Below, one piece after another: positions 46,206 through 56,700 of a stretch of 64,000 nt of DNA. Origin of the DNA: Paenibacillus sp. N3.4 (GTDB taxonomy: Bacteria > Bacillota > Bacilli > Paenibacillales > NBRC-103111); NCBI RefSeq assembly GCF_008017805.1, contig NZ_VRTT01000006.1, positions 62,001 through 126,000 on the forward strand, given 5' to 3'. The notes beneath the pieces were generated by a model. That model was not told the DNA's origin, made no database searches, and saw nothing but the letters and a program-made list of their open reading frames with translations. Position 1 is the stretch's first letter; each line of letters begins with the position of its first letter. The position numbers and the translations under genes were made by a program.

Positions 46206-48035
46206 TCAGCCCACTTGGTCCTCTAAGGAAGAAACGCACTTTTCCAACGGTAGGCGGAGCGTAATCCGGGTTCCTTTAGTGGGATCGCTCTCGAAGAGAA
46301 ATTCCGATTCTTCGCCGTAATACATTTTCATCCGGGTGAGCACATTTCGAAGGCCGAACAGGTCATTCTCTTTTTTGCGGTCCGTTGAAATGCCTTCTAC
46401 TGCTAGCCTGGACGCTTCTTCAAGTTTGGCACAAATATAGTCAAGCCTTTCGTTTTTTACCCCGACTCCGTTGTCGCTCACTTCAATCACCAGCATATTA
46501 CTGTGTAAATAAGTCGAAATGACGAGTTCCCCACCCATGCTCTGTTTTTCCAGGCCATGCAGAAAAGCATTTTCCACAAGCGGCTGTAAGAGGAGCTTCA
46601 GCACATGATAAGGCTCGCTTTCCTCGGCGATGTCGAACCGGACGGTAAAATGATCCAAAAATCGCAGTTGCTGGACTTTAATATAATATTTCAAGTGCGT
46701 GATGGTATCCGCGACCGAAAATGTCTCGTTTCCCTTGTTCAGGCTTAATCGGAAAAACTTTGACAAATTAAGCACCATTTCACTGATTTCGTCGGCTTCA
46801 TAGTTTTTAGCCGTCCAGTAGATGGAATCCAATGTGTTATAAAGGAAATGCGGGTTGATCTGCGATTGCAAAAACTTAAGCTCCATTTTGGATAATAAAA
46901 GCTGTTTCTCGTAGTGGTCGCGAATGAGTGTCCTTTGGTTTTCGGCCATCCGGTTGAATGACTCGATGACGTAACCCAGTTCATCCACACGCGTATCTTC
47001 CAATTGGATGGTAAAATTGCCGGTTCGGAGCTGTTTCATACCATAAGCCAGTTTTCGCAGCGGTGCGGAAATTCCCCGATAAACAATCCAGGATATCCAA
47101 ATCGCGAGTACCAGACTGACGACTACAATCCCGTAATTAAACACCTTCAAGGAGTCGGTCAGGCTGCGAATTTCCTCAAGAGGCTGTTCCATCATGAGCG
47201 ACCACCCGGAAAGCTTCGATTCTACGCTGATCCTGACCATCTCAGTACCGGTTTTCGGCGATCTGCGGACCGACCTAACATCCTCCTTTTTGTCCCATAC
47301 TTGCGAATTTACACTCCCCCCTGTACCAGCAATCGGACTTCCGTCGCTTCCAAAAAGATAAATATTCGCGTTTTTGGAGGGAAGAAGCGGCTTTGCCAGC
47401 TCGATAAGGGAGCTTTTTTTAATGGAAAGCACAAGCAGATTTGGATTGATAAGTGTCCGGTTATAAGGATCCATCGTCCGTATCAGATGAATGCTGTCCT
47501 TATCGAAGTAGGATTCACCCTCCTGAGGTGAGTAAAAGACCGTGCCCCCACCCGCTTCCATTAAGCGCACGTACCATTCCTGCTTCTCTGCACCCTCAGG
47601 CAGCTTGCGTCCACCGAGTTTGGTGGAGATGACCGTACGCGACGGCATATGAATAATCGTGATTTGGTCCACCATTAAATTAACCGTGGTCATGTTCGTT
47701 ATCTGTTCCATCACCTGCGCAAAGTAAACGAACGATTGCTTTCTTGGCTCCTGTACGACGGATTGCAGCGTCGTATTCATATTCGTATCGAACGCGATCA
47801 GCGAGGAAAGCTGTTCGATGTTCTGCAGCGTCAGGTCAATGTAATCGGCCATCGTATGTAGGGCTCCTTGGGTCCTTTCTCCTGTTTGCACTTCCAAGAT
47901 CATTTGCGATTTGACGATGACAAATAGACTGTAGCTAGAAAGTGGAAGCAAGATGAGCAAAAAATACCACATAAGCCGAACCTGAATGAAACCAGTCAGC
48001 AGTTTGCGAACTTTGGGCAGGATTTCTTTGGCCAT
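46206..48035 (-). CDS. YesM-type sensor histidine kinase
   Basis: About 609 residues. TM1 is near 20-42, followed by an extracytoplasmic dCache-like domain (about 45-290), TM2 near 300-320, HAMP (APLRKLAYGMKQLRTGN), His-kinase box SQINPHFLYNTLDSIYWTAK with the phospho-acceptor His near 410, and ATPase motifs LLLQPLVENAFLHGLE, SDNGVGV and FGLRNVLTRM. ATG 48035 with GGAGGA upstream is chosen. No response regulator adjoins it. The only unpaired YesN-type regulator in the window is at 61777. Confidence 0.88.
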   Translation of the reverse strand: MAKEILPKVRKLLTGFIQVRLMWYFLLILLPLSSYSLFVIVKSQMILEVQTGERTQGALHTMADYIDLTLQNIEQLSSLIAFDTNMNTTLQSVVQEPRKQSFVYFAQVMEQITNMTTVNLMVDQITIIHMPSRTVISTKLGGRKLPEGAEKQEWYVRLMEAGGGTVFYSPQEGESYFDKDSIHLIRTMDPYNRTLINPNLLVLSIKKSSLIELAKPLLPSKNANIYLFGSDGSPIAGTGGSVNSQVWDKKEDVRSVRRSPKTGTEMVRISVESKLSGWSLMMEQPLEEIRSLTDSLKVFNYGIVVVSLVLAIWISWIVYRGISAPLRKLAYGMKQLRTGNFTIQLEDTRVDELGYVIESFNRMAENQRTLIRDHYEKQLLLSKMELKFLQSQINPHFLYNTLDSIYWTAKNYEADEISEMVLNLSKFFRLSLNKGNETFSVADTITHLKYYIKVQQLRFLDHFTVRFDIAEESEPYHVLKLLLQPLVENAFLHGLEKQSMGGELVISTYLHSNMLVIEVSDNGVGVKNERLDYICAKLEEASRLAVEGISTDRKKENDLFGLRNVLTRMKMYYGEESEFLFESDPTKGTRITLRLPLEKCVSSLEDQVG

Positions 48036-48073
48036 TTCGGTGGTTCCTCCATTCAAGCTAGGTCACTTTCCAG

Positions 48074-49587
48074 CTACTTGTTAGTCTCCCGCCACCATTC
48101 GTTCACTTCCCCGCTAATTTCATCACCGCCAGACTCCTTCCACTTTTTAACAAAAGCATCGAATTCCTCGATGGGGCTCAAACCAGTAATGATTAGCGTA
48201 TAGGTTTCTTCCTGTAGTTTGGACAGCTTAACTTGATGTTTGCCCATTGCAGGAGTCGGGGGCCCGTTAAAGCGGTTCTCCATCAGATTGCTTTCGATCC
48301 TCTGCAGGTTATCGTAGAGTCTGAACTGCTCACCGAGGCCTTCCAGCCGATCTTTGGTCATTTCCTTTTCCACTGTATCAACCAACGCCCCGTATATGCC
48401 CCGATAGGCGTGCTTCGTATGCTCTGCAAATCGAATAGATAGCTTTCCGTTTACTCGGGTCCAGACTTCGTTTTCAAAACCGAGCTTCAGCGCTTGTTGG
48501 CCGGGCCCCGCGATAAAATCGAGGAATTTGACAACAGCCTCAGCGTTGTGACTCTTAAGGGGCACGACATTGTAGGAACGGACGTTGGACGTGCTGTATA
48601 CCCCATGGTTGCCCTTCGGACCAACCGGAAAATCAAGCGGGATCCATTCTGCTGACGGATCGTTTTTGCGGTTCTCCGCAATGTGGGTACGCGTGTCAAA
48701 CCAAGCTGCGGAATATAGGCCAACCCGACCTGTCGCTACCTTTTCGCCGAGAACGTCGATTTTATTTAGCGGGAATTCCGGGTCCAAGATATCCTGATCA
48801 TACAGGCTGCGTAAGTAGGCTAGCGCTTCTTTCATCTCAGGGAGAATACCGGAATAAACAAGCTTTCCATCTCGCTCATACCAAGCGTTCATTTGTACGC
48901 CGAAGGCTCCGAGAAAAGGTGACGTTCTCTCTAGATGCTCCAAGATCGACAGGCCATAGGTATCTTTCCTTCCATTTCCGTCGGGATCTCCTTCGGCAAA
49001 AGCCTTCATCACCGCCGTGTACTCCTGAATGGTCCGCGGAGGCTTTAAGCCGAGCTTGTCCAGCCAGTCCTTTCGGGCATAAATAATTTCTGTTCCGTTT
49101 ACTTCATTTAAGCTGGGAATGGCATATATGTTGCCCTCCACCGTTACGTTGTCCCAAGCTTCTTTGGGGATTTTCGCTTTCAGGTTTGCCCCGTACTTCT
49201 CGATATAGTCATTTAAAGACATTAGCGCCTTTTGATTCACAAAGTTAATAAACCAGGATGGACTGCTCGTGTTGAGCAGGTCCGGAGGCTCCCAGACGTC
49301 ATGATGACGTTCAGTTTTTCATCGTACCCGTTCAGCGAGGGGAGTGTCACATTTACCTGTACGCCGGTGTTTTTCTCAATATAGGCTAGATATGGGTTGT
49401 TGTTCGCATCCATGCCTTCCGGAAAGCTCATGCCCAAGCTGTTCACGACGATCCGAATTACAGGCGATTCTGCAGATTTGGATGCCTCCTCGCCGTTTAT
49501 TCCCCCTGCTTGGGAGCTGCAACTGACGGCGGTGAAGCAGGTAAACATGGCGAAAACAACGAGAAGGGCTGATTTTTTCTTTTCCAT
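48074..49587 (-). pseudogene. LplA-like carbohydrate-binding lipoprotein, one frameshift
   Basis: About 505 residues: signal with lipobox AVSC near 23, then a CUT1-type solute-binding fold (EGMDANNNPYLAYIEKNTGV, VEGNIYAIPSLNEVNGTEII, VKFLDFIAGPGQQALKLGFE). One C is missing near 49287-49290; restoring it turns MTSGS into MTSGSPPDLLNTSSPSWFIN. It is coupled to the YesM kinase and has no permease genes next to it. It may share the LplBC permeases at 59.7-61.6 kb or act as a sensing partner of the kinase. Confidence 0.83.
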
Positions 49588-49620
49588 TCAACCACCACTT
49601 CCTGCCAAATATGACAAGCA

Positions 49621-50724
49621 TTATCCGGCCAAAATCCGCTGCAGAACAGGTGTCAGCCCATCCGCCATTCGCATAAATCCAAGGTCCGTCGGATGCGAGC
49701 CGTCAACCGTGCATTCATGAGCGTCCTCACCCAGTAACTTAGAGCCGTCGCAAAAATAGATATAGTCATCATTCAAGGCGCGCCGCTGCTCTACAGTCTG
49801 GATCTGGATTTGTTTACGGTCTGCCCGATCCTGCGCCATTTGAGGCTGAAATTTTTCCTTCGCGTTTGTGATACGCGAGATCACGAGGATCGGCGTCAGC
49901 GGATGTTTTTCCCTGTAAATAGAAATGAACTCCGGCAGTGTTTTCTGCAGCAGATCTGTTGAAACACAGTTCGCCTCATAGTCCAGAATCAAACACGCGG
50001 GGGCTGAGATTTCCGCAAGAATATGAGCCAGCTCCGGTTCTCCCTTTCCATTGCCGGAGAAGCCTAGATTGAGAAACTCCATGTTGATCCGGCGCGATAG
50101 GATGTTCGTATAGGTCATACCTGGACGGGATGCACAGCCTCCCTGCGTGATGGAGGTGCCATAGACGATAATCTTTTTACTGTTCTCATATGCGGGTGGA
50201 GGGGCGATATGAGCTTGACGATCCAAGCCGACCCAAACTTCCTCTACGCCTTGATAGAGAGGGAAGTTCAGTGTAAGGATCCGATTCTCCCGTTCCAAAT
50301 TCGTAAATACGACGCTTTCATACACGGTTAGTTTGTGATCGTATACGGTCGTGCCATAATATACCTGTTCTCCCGGACCCCCGATGTAGCAATCGAAACC
50401 ACACTGCCCCGTAGCAGGCATATGATACATATTGGCAGCCCCCGTCAATTTTATTTTGACGGACAGCGCGGTAGCATCCGTTGCGAAGCGGATCTGTCCC
50501 CCTGCCGTACAGTTGGCCAATTGGTCAACTGCCTCTGGGAGATTCCACCCCGACCCCACCGGAAGTCGGCGGTAACACCCTTCCTCGTGCAGCCAACCGA
50601 ATCCACCAATATGGAACGGATGCTCGAGTGGTGTATACCACATGAGATCATTAACACCGGATTGCTGAATCCGCATGTTCGCGTCCAACTGTACAGCGTT
50701 AGCTGATTGTTGATTTTTGCTCAT
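49621..50724 (-). CDS. SGNH/GDSL-family hydrolase
   Basis: Protein of 367 residues. An N-terminal beta-sandwich (about 1-170) precedes an SGNH domain with block I IIVYGTSITQGG near 187 (nucleophile Ser), block II GFSGNGKG near 222, block III-like DYEANCV and the Asp-His pair in DGSHPTDLG near 345. There is no signal peptide, so it is intracellular. Relatives deacylate carbohydrates (acetyl- or feruloyl-esterases). It is divergent from the FAD oxidoreductase operon. ATG 50724 follows GGAGGAG. Confidence 0.85.
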   Translation of the reverse strand: MSKNQQSANAVQLDANMRIQQSGVNDLMWYTPLEHPFHIGGFGWLHEEGCYRRLPVGSGWNLPEAVDQLANCTAGGQIRFATDATALSVKIKLTGAANMYHMPATGQCGFDCYIGGPGEQVYYGTTVYDHKLTVYESVVFTNLERENRILTLNFPLYQGVEEVWVGLDRQAHIAPPPAYENSKKIIVYGTSITQGGCASRPGMTYTNILSRRINMEFLNLGFSGNGKGEPELAHILAEISAPACLILDYEANCVSTDLLQKTLPEFISIYREKHPLTPILVISRITNAKEKFQPQMAQDRADRKQIQIQTVEQRRALNDDYIYFCDGSKLLGEDAHECTVDGSHPTDLGFMRMADGLTPVLQRILAG

Positions 50725-50862
50725 GCTGCGCTCCTCCTTCGTTTTCGAATCTTTGTAAAGGAAGAGAAGTCCGCCTCGAAAGGAGATGAACTTCTCACTT
50801 TAGCTTTGCATTAAGTATTTTCGTCCCCCTAACCGAGAAACCCTTTTTCCTCCAGGTCAAAG

Positions 50863-50926
50863 GTTATTAAAGTACCAAAAGAAGTCATGGTCCTCCGCTG
50901 TAGCCTCGTTCATGCTGTAATACAAT
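50863..50926 (+). promoter_or_regulatory. Promoter and shared operator of the FAD/Gfo/GHL10 operon
   Basis: GTTATTAAAGTACCAAAA and the following GAAGTCAT (50863-50888) match 23 of 26 bases of the element before lplB at 61681-61706. TACAAT (50921-50926) follows after 32 bp as the -10 box. The position suits an activator. Confidence 0.6.
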
Positions 50927-50981
50927 GGGGATAGCCTATGAAAACCTGTGGGCCAGGAGGAAAAGGGAGGGGATATATGCG

Positions 50982-52580
50982 TTGGCAGACATGAACAGCA
51001 AAAACAACATGCAAGCATACGAGGCCGATATCGTCATTATCGGCGGGGGAACCGGTGGCTGCGCCGCCGCACTTGCCGCCGCCAAATCGGGTAAGAAGGT
51101 AATCATGACCGAGGAAACAGATTGGATCGGGGGGCAATTAACGAGCCAAGCCGTTCCGCCGGATGAACACCAATGGATCGAACAGTTCGGCTGCACCCGC
51201 ACATACCGGCAGTTCCGAGACGGTGTGCGTGAGTATTATCGACGACATTTTCCGCTTACGGCAGAAGCGCGGTCCCGCATTTATCTGAATCCCGGAAACG
51301 GCGGCGTTTCGCGACTGTGCCACGAGCCTCGCGCTGCTTTGGCGGTGCTGCAAGATATGCTCGCTCCCTATGTTCATAGCGGGAGACTTCTCATTCTTCA
51401 CCGCCATCGTGTGAATTCGGTTTCCGTGGACGGCGATGACGTCCGTTCGGTTACGGTACGTAATATGATTACAGAAGACCTTGTTGAGCTTTCCGCCTCC
51501 TACTTCCTTGATGCAACGGAATGCGGAGATGTTTTGCCGCTCGCCGGAGCGGAATACGTGACCGGAGCGGAGTCCGTTAACCAGACCGGTGAGCCCCATG
51601 CCGTGGAGGGCCAGGCCCTTCCGCAGGACATGCAGGGCTTTACGTACTGTTTCGCAATGGATTATATCGAAGGAGAAGATCACACCATCGATCGACCTGA
51701 GCGCTACGACTTCTGGCGGCAGTATAAAGCTGATTTTTGGCCGGATCGGCTGCTGAGCTGGACAGGAGTTCGTCCTCATACCCTGGAGTCGGTGAATTAC
51801 GAGCTTTTTGAAGGGACAGAACGGTATTCCCTCTTCTACTATCGGCGCATTATTGATAGCACGAACTTTGAGAAGGGCTTTTATCCCGGAAGCATCACGC
51901 TAGTCAACTGGCCTCAAAACGACTACTGGATAGGTTCAGTCATCGACGTGAGTGAAGAGAAAAGAGAGCAAAACCTATGGGATGCCAAGCAGCTCAGTCT
52001 TTCCTTGCTCTATTGGCTGCAAACGGAAGCGCCTCGGCCTGACGGAGGTAAAGGATACCCGGGACTTCGTCTGCGTAAAGACATCGTCGGCACCGAAGAC
52101 GGACTGGCCATGTACCCTTACATACGAGAATCACGCCGCATCAAAGCAGAGTTTACTGTATTGGAGCAGCATGTGAGCGCTGCTTGCCGGACGGACGGAA
52201 AAGCGGAGCCATTCGACGATTCCGTCGGTATCGGCTGCTACCGCATTGACCTGCATCCAAGTACGGGGAACCGCCATTATATCGATATCTCTTCGCTTCC
52301 GTTCCAGATTCCACTGGGCAGCCTGATTCCTGTCAGGATGAATAACTTGCTTCCGGCGTGTAAAAATTTGGGTGTCACGCACATTACGAACGGCTGCTAT
52401 CGACTTCATCCGGTTGAATGGAACATCGGCGAAGCGGCTGGCTTTCTAGCAAGCCACTGCATAGACCGCAATCTGCTGCCCCGCGAGGTGCGAAACAAGG
52501 AATCGGAGCTTCGCGACTTCCAGCGTATGCTAGTGGGCTATGGGATCGAACTCGCTTGGACGACTATTCATTCGGTATAA
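50982..52580 (+). CDS. FAD-dependent oxidoreductase
   Basis: About 532 residues of the FAD_oxidored family. The dinucleotide-binding motif IVIIGGGTGGCAAALAAAKS is near 18, followed by ETDWIGGQLTSQAVPPDEH, DATECGDVLPLAGAEYVTG and a C-terminal GVTHITNGCYRLHPVEWNIG typical of this family. No signal peptide. The substrate is unknown, and the genomic context points to sugars or sugar acids. TTG 50982 has GGGAGGGG nine bases upstream; ATG 50991 is an alternative. It is the first gene of an operon with a Gfo/Idh/MocA enzyme and a glycoside hydrolase. Confidence 0.82.
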   Translation: MADMNSKNNMQAYEADIVIIGGGTGGCAAALAAAKSGKKVIMTEETDWIGGQLTSQAVPPDEHQWIEQFGCTRTYRQFRDGVREYYRRHFPLTAEARSRIYLNPGNGGVSRLCHEPRAALAVLQDMLAPYVHSGRLLILHRHRVNSVSVDGDDVRSVTVRNMITEDLVELSASYFLDATECGDVLPLAGAEYVTGAESVNQTGEPHAVEGQALPQDMQGFTYCFAMDYIEGEDHTIDRPERYDFWRQYKADFWPDRLLSWTGVRPHTLESVNYELFEGTERYSLFYYRRIIDSTNFEKGFYPGSITLVNWPQNDYWIGSVIDVSEEKREQNLWDAKQLSLSLLYWLQTEAPRPDGGKGYPGLRLRKDIVGTEDGLAMYPYIRESRRIKAEFTVLEQHVSAACRTDGKAEPFDDSVGIGCYRIDLHPSTGNRHYIDISSLPFQIPLGSLIPVRMNNLLPACKNLGVTHITNGCYRLHPVEWNIGEAAGFLASHCIDRNLLPREVRNKESELRDFQRMLVGYGIELAWTTIHSV

Positions 52581-52606
52581 AAAATTCTAAAGACGAGGTG
52601 GCTTTC

Positions 52607-53668
52607 ATGATGAAAAAAATACAAATAGCGGTTATCGGAGCCGGATCGATTTCCGAATTGCATTTAAAATCCTATCAAAACAATCCGGATGTGGAGCTTT
52701 ACGCGATCTGCGATCTGAACGAGGAACGTGCGAAGGCAAAGGCTGATAAATACGGGATAACCCACGTTTACACCGACTATAAGGAGCTGCTTGCCGATCC
52801 GGGCGTGGATGCCGTGAGTATCTGTACGTGGAACAACAGCCATGCACCGATTTCCATTGCCGCACTGGAGGCTGGTAAAAACGTACTCACTGAAAAACCG
52901 CTTTGCAAAACAGTGGAAGAAGCGCTGGCCGTGGAAAAAGCAGTCCTCCGTTCCGGTAAAACGCTCCAAGTCGGTTTCGTCCGTCGGTATGCGTCCAACA
53001 CGAGCATCGTCAAATCCTTCCTGGACAACGATGAGCTCGGCGAAATTTACTATGCAAAAGCTTCGTGTATCCGTCGTCTGGGCAACCCGGGCGGTTGGTT
53101 CTCTGATGTCGAGCGTTCAGGTGGCGGACCGCTGATTGATGTAGGGGTACACGTGATCGACTTGTGTTGGTACCTGATGGGCCGACCAAAGGTAAAGTCG
53201 ATATCCGGGAACATTTACAAAAGACTTGGCAACCGTGCCAACGTGAAAAATCTTGCTTTTTACAAAGCGGCTGACTACGATGCTTCTCATAATACCGTAG
53301 AGGATATGGCAAATGCGATGATCCGCTTTGAGAACGGCGCCTCCCTCCTTGTCGATGTAAGCTTCACGCTTCATGCGAAAGAAGACGAGCTTACCGTAAA
53401 GCTGTATGGTGACAAAGGCGGCGCAGAGTTGGAGCCACAGTTATCTATCGTTACGGAGAAATACGACACCATCCTGAACCTTACGCCGCAGATCAACAAC
53501 CTGTCCTTCGATTTCGTCGCCGGTTTCCAGCAAGAAATCAATTATTTCATCGAGGTATGCCAAGGAAAAAAAGAAACCCTCTCCCCTGTGCAGGACGGCG
53601 TTGAAATGATGAAAATTCTTTGCGGTATTTATGAATCCAGTGAAAAAGGAGAAGAAATACACTTCTAA
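52607..53668 (+). CDS. Gfo/Idh/MocA family oxidoreductase
   Basis: Protein of 353 residues with an N-terminal Rossmann fold (IQIAVIGAGSISELHLKSYQ), the EKPLCKT motif near 95 with its conserved Lys-Pro, and the C-terminal substrate domain (GGGPLIDVGVHVIDLCWYLM). Members oxidise or reduce sugar hydroxyls or inositols with NAD(P). ATG 52607 after GACGAGG is used; the longer open frame upstream overlaps the FAD gene. It follows the FAD oxidoreductase by 26 bp. Confidence 0.88.
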   Translation: MMKKIQIAVIGAGSISELHLKSYQNNPDVELYAICDLNEERAKAKADKYGITHVYTDYKELLADPGVDAVSICTWNNSHAPISIAALEAGKNVLTEKPLCKTVEEALAVEKAVLRSGKTLQVGFVRRYASNTSIVKSFLDNDELGEIYYAKASCIRRLGNPGGWFSDVERSGGGPLIDVGVHVIDLCWYLMGRPKVKSISGNIYKRLGNRANVKNLAFYKAADYDASHNTVEDMANAMIRFENGASLLVDVSFTLHAKEDELTVKLYGDKGGAELEPQLSIVTEKYDTILNLTPQINNLSFDFVAGFQQEINYFIEVCQGKKETLSPVQDGVEMMKILCGIYESSEKGEEIHF

Positions 53669-53753
53669 GAATCGGCAAATTGGCTTGCGGAAAACCTGAA
53701 ATGGAACTGGTTCATAACTGAGCTTATCTCATACGGAAGGAAAGTGAATACCG

Positions 53754-56700
53754 TTGAAAAAGTTAAAATGGTTGAATTTCACCCTCTTGTTGACGCTGCT
53801 CGTTTCCCTTTGTCCAATAACTGCGTTTGCTGCGGAAACCAGCCTCTCTACCGCTGCCGCCGATTACATTGAAGTGGAAGCCGCTCCAGTGGACATTACC
53901 ATTGATATTGAAGGTCCACGCAAGCAGATTAATTCGGTCGATAAGGATGTAAGTGGAATTACAGATTATGTGGCATTATTCACAAAAGAGTACGCACCGC
54001 AGATAACAGTTGGAAAAACATCCATCGGCGTTGTCGTCGACTCTGCTAACCAAGTGACGCAGGTTGTTAACCCTTCTGTGAACGGCGCGGTGCCTGTGTG
54101 GACGGGACCTACAGATCTGGCCATCCCTCAAGGTGGCTACATCCTAGTCGCAGGCGACGACAGCTGGGCAAACAAAACCTACAAGCAGTATCTCGCCAAA
54201 AACTTCAAAGTCGGGGATAAGATCAAGTTGCGTAAAAACGGCGATGTGATTCCTGTTACTGAATTAATGACGGGACAAGGTCCTAAAGCCCAACTCAAAC
54301 TGAACAATGACGCCTGGTTTACCGTCACCCTGCCGCAAACAACCGTTTCAGGCAAATTGGAAAATCTAGAGCAGGGTATCCCCTATTCGGTCCGTGTGAA
54401 CCAAACCGCCGTCACCTTGCAGGCGAACGACACCTTCCAGATTGATATCGGGCTCACAGAAGGTGTTAATTACCTAGATGTCGTAGTCTCCAAAAACGGT
54501 GTGGAAAACGACCGTAAAACGCTCATTGTGTTTTATAAAAAACAAACCGGCACAACAAAGGAAGTCGTCCTCTGGGTTGACCAAGGAACTAATATTTTCA
54601 AGCTTCAGACGCCTGAAAATGTGCGAGATATGCTAATTAAGGCGAAAGACGCCGGCGTTACGGCGATAGCGCTTGATGTCAAAGGCGTGGAAGGCTTCGC
54701 CAATTACAAAAAGAACGACCTGACAGGCCGCCCACATATCTCACAGATGACAGCGCCAACCCGCGCGGGAGCGAATCCGGACCTCGACATGTTAGAGGAG
54801 TTCATCACGTACGGGCACCAGCTTGGTATCAAAATCCATGCTGCTTTCAACGTCTTTGCCGAAGGCTCGCCTGCCCACAATGAGTATGGGCTGCTGAACC
54901 AACATCTCGATTGGGAAGAGCAAGTGTACCGTCCCGAGGATAACGGTCAGATTTTGCGGCTGCGTGAAAGCAACTATTACAAATCAGGCAAATCCCTCGT
55001 TGCTTTCGTTAACCCGGCCAATGATGACGTCAGAGCCTTCGAGTTGAAAAACATAGAAGAGGTCATCAAAAACTATGATGTTGACGGCGTCGTGCTCGAC
55101 CGGACCCGCTATGACAATGAAACAGCCGACTTTAGCCCGCTAACACGCCAGAAGTTTGAAGCATTTCTATCCGCCCGCGGCAAACAGCTGACGAACTGGC
55201 CTGCTGACGTGTTCACCTATGTGAACAATGTCCGTCAGTCAGGTCCCTTACAGAACGACTGGTGGGAATTCCGCTCGCAAACGATCAAGACGTTTACGGA
55301 TGAAGTCCGTTTACTAACCGACCGCTACACAGCATTGAAGGGCAAAAAGATCCAATCTTCCGCCTATGTTGGCTCCTGGTTTGAAACTTACTACCTGAAC
55401 GGTGTTCACTGGGGCAGCCCCAATTTCAAGTATGACAGCCGCCTCCAATTCCCGGAGGACAGCCTATATACCGATTCTTACTCCAAAGCAGGCTATACAG
55501 ATAACATCGATTTTCTCATGATCGGTACGTACCAGACGACGCAAAAAGAAATCGAACATTACATTACCCTTGGCAACATCGTAACAAACGGCGAAGTTCC
55601 GATGTACGCTAGCATTGCGCTGGCCAACATCCAGGATCCCCCGCTGCAGCGTTCTGTGTTCCAGACAGGCCTGTCGCAAACGAACGGCCTCATGCTCTTC
55701 GACTATTCGCAGGTCAATTGGCCGGTCGTGAAAGCCTCTCTCCAGAACGTGGAGTACGTCAAGGATTATCAAGTCGGCTCCAGTATTCCCGGAAACAACG
55801 AAGCTTTCCTGGAAGGAGATATGTACAACGTGAGCCGAAACGAAAACAATTTGAACGTGTACTCGGATGCATTCGGTCTGACGACAGCCACGACTACGTA
55901 CGGTGTCGAAGCTATTGTTGGCAACACCGGCAAAGTCACCCAAGTCGTCAATCAGCAGCAGGCGCTGAGTTGGAACTGGACCAATATGTCCCCTAATAAC
56001 AGCGCTATTCCGCAGGGCGGCTTCGTGATCTCTGCATTGGATGCGTCAGGCGTTCGGACGAAACGACAGCTGGTCGCTATAACTTACAAGGTCGGCGATA
56101 ACGTAAGATCAGCCGTATTGCGGGGCCATTTGGCCTATGCAAACATCAGCACACCGCTGAAGAACCTAGAGATCAAAGGCAGTGTGGAAGTGTTGGGACC
56201 GGGCACTGCGGACGTTCGCGTGAACGATGTTCCTGCAACACTAACAAACAGTGGAGACTTCACCGGAAATGTCACGCTGGATGTGGGTGCCAATGTCGTC
56301 AACATCTCCGTTTACGTTGACGACCTCAAAACGAACGAAAAAACTGTAACCGTCACTCGTACGGCCCCCGTCATTACAGGCATCTCGCTGGATTCACCCG
56401 CATACCGTCTTGTAGCAGGCGATAATCACGCATCCGTCACGACTGCTGTCTACTCGGATGGAACGAGCGTCGTTGTAACCGGTGCTTCGTTCAGCTCTAG
56501 TAATCTTAAGGTAGCAGTTATTGCTGCAGACGGCTCAGTTACCGCGCTGAAGGCAGGTACTACGGAAATTACTGCCCAATTCGAAGGGAAAACAGCCAAG
56601 TCAATCGTCAGCGTCGTCGAGTTAGAGGGTCTCTCTTTTGAAGAAAAGAAACACAGCCTTGTCCAAGGTGAAACCTATTTGGCACCCTTAAAGGCAACCT

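Noticed and set aside
51138-51779. Long minus-strand open frame opposite the FAD oxidoreductase gene
   Set aside because: No recognisable domains or ribosome-binding site; it mirrors a strongly conserved gene on the other strand.
52418-52606. N-terminal extension of the Gfo/Idh/MocA enzyme
   Set aside because: The extra residues overlap the FAD gene in another frame; the Rossmann fold starts just after ATG 52607 with its own ribosome-binding site.
55464-55943. Minus-strand open frame inside the GHL10 gene
   Set aside because: Antisense shadow of a GC-richer coding region, without family resemblance.
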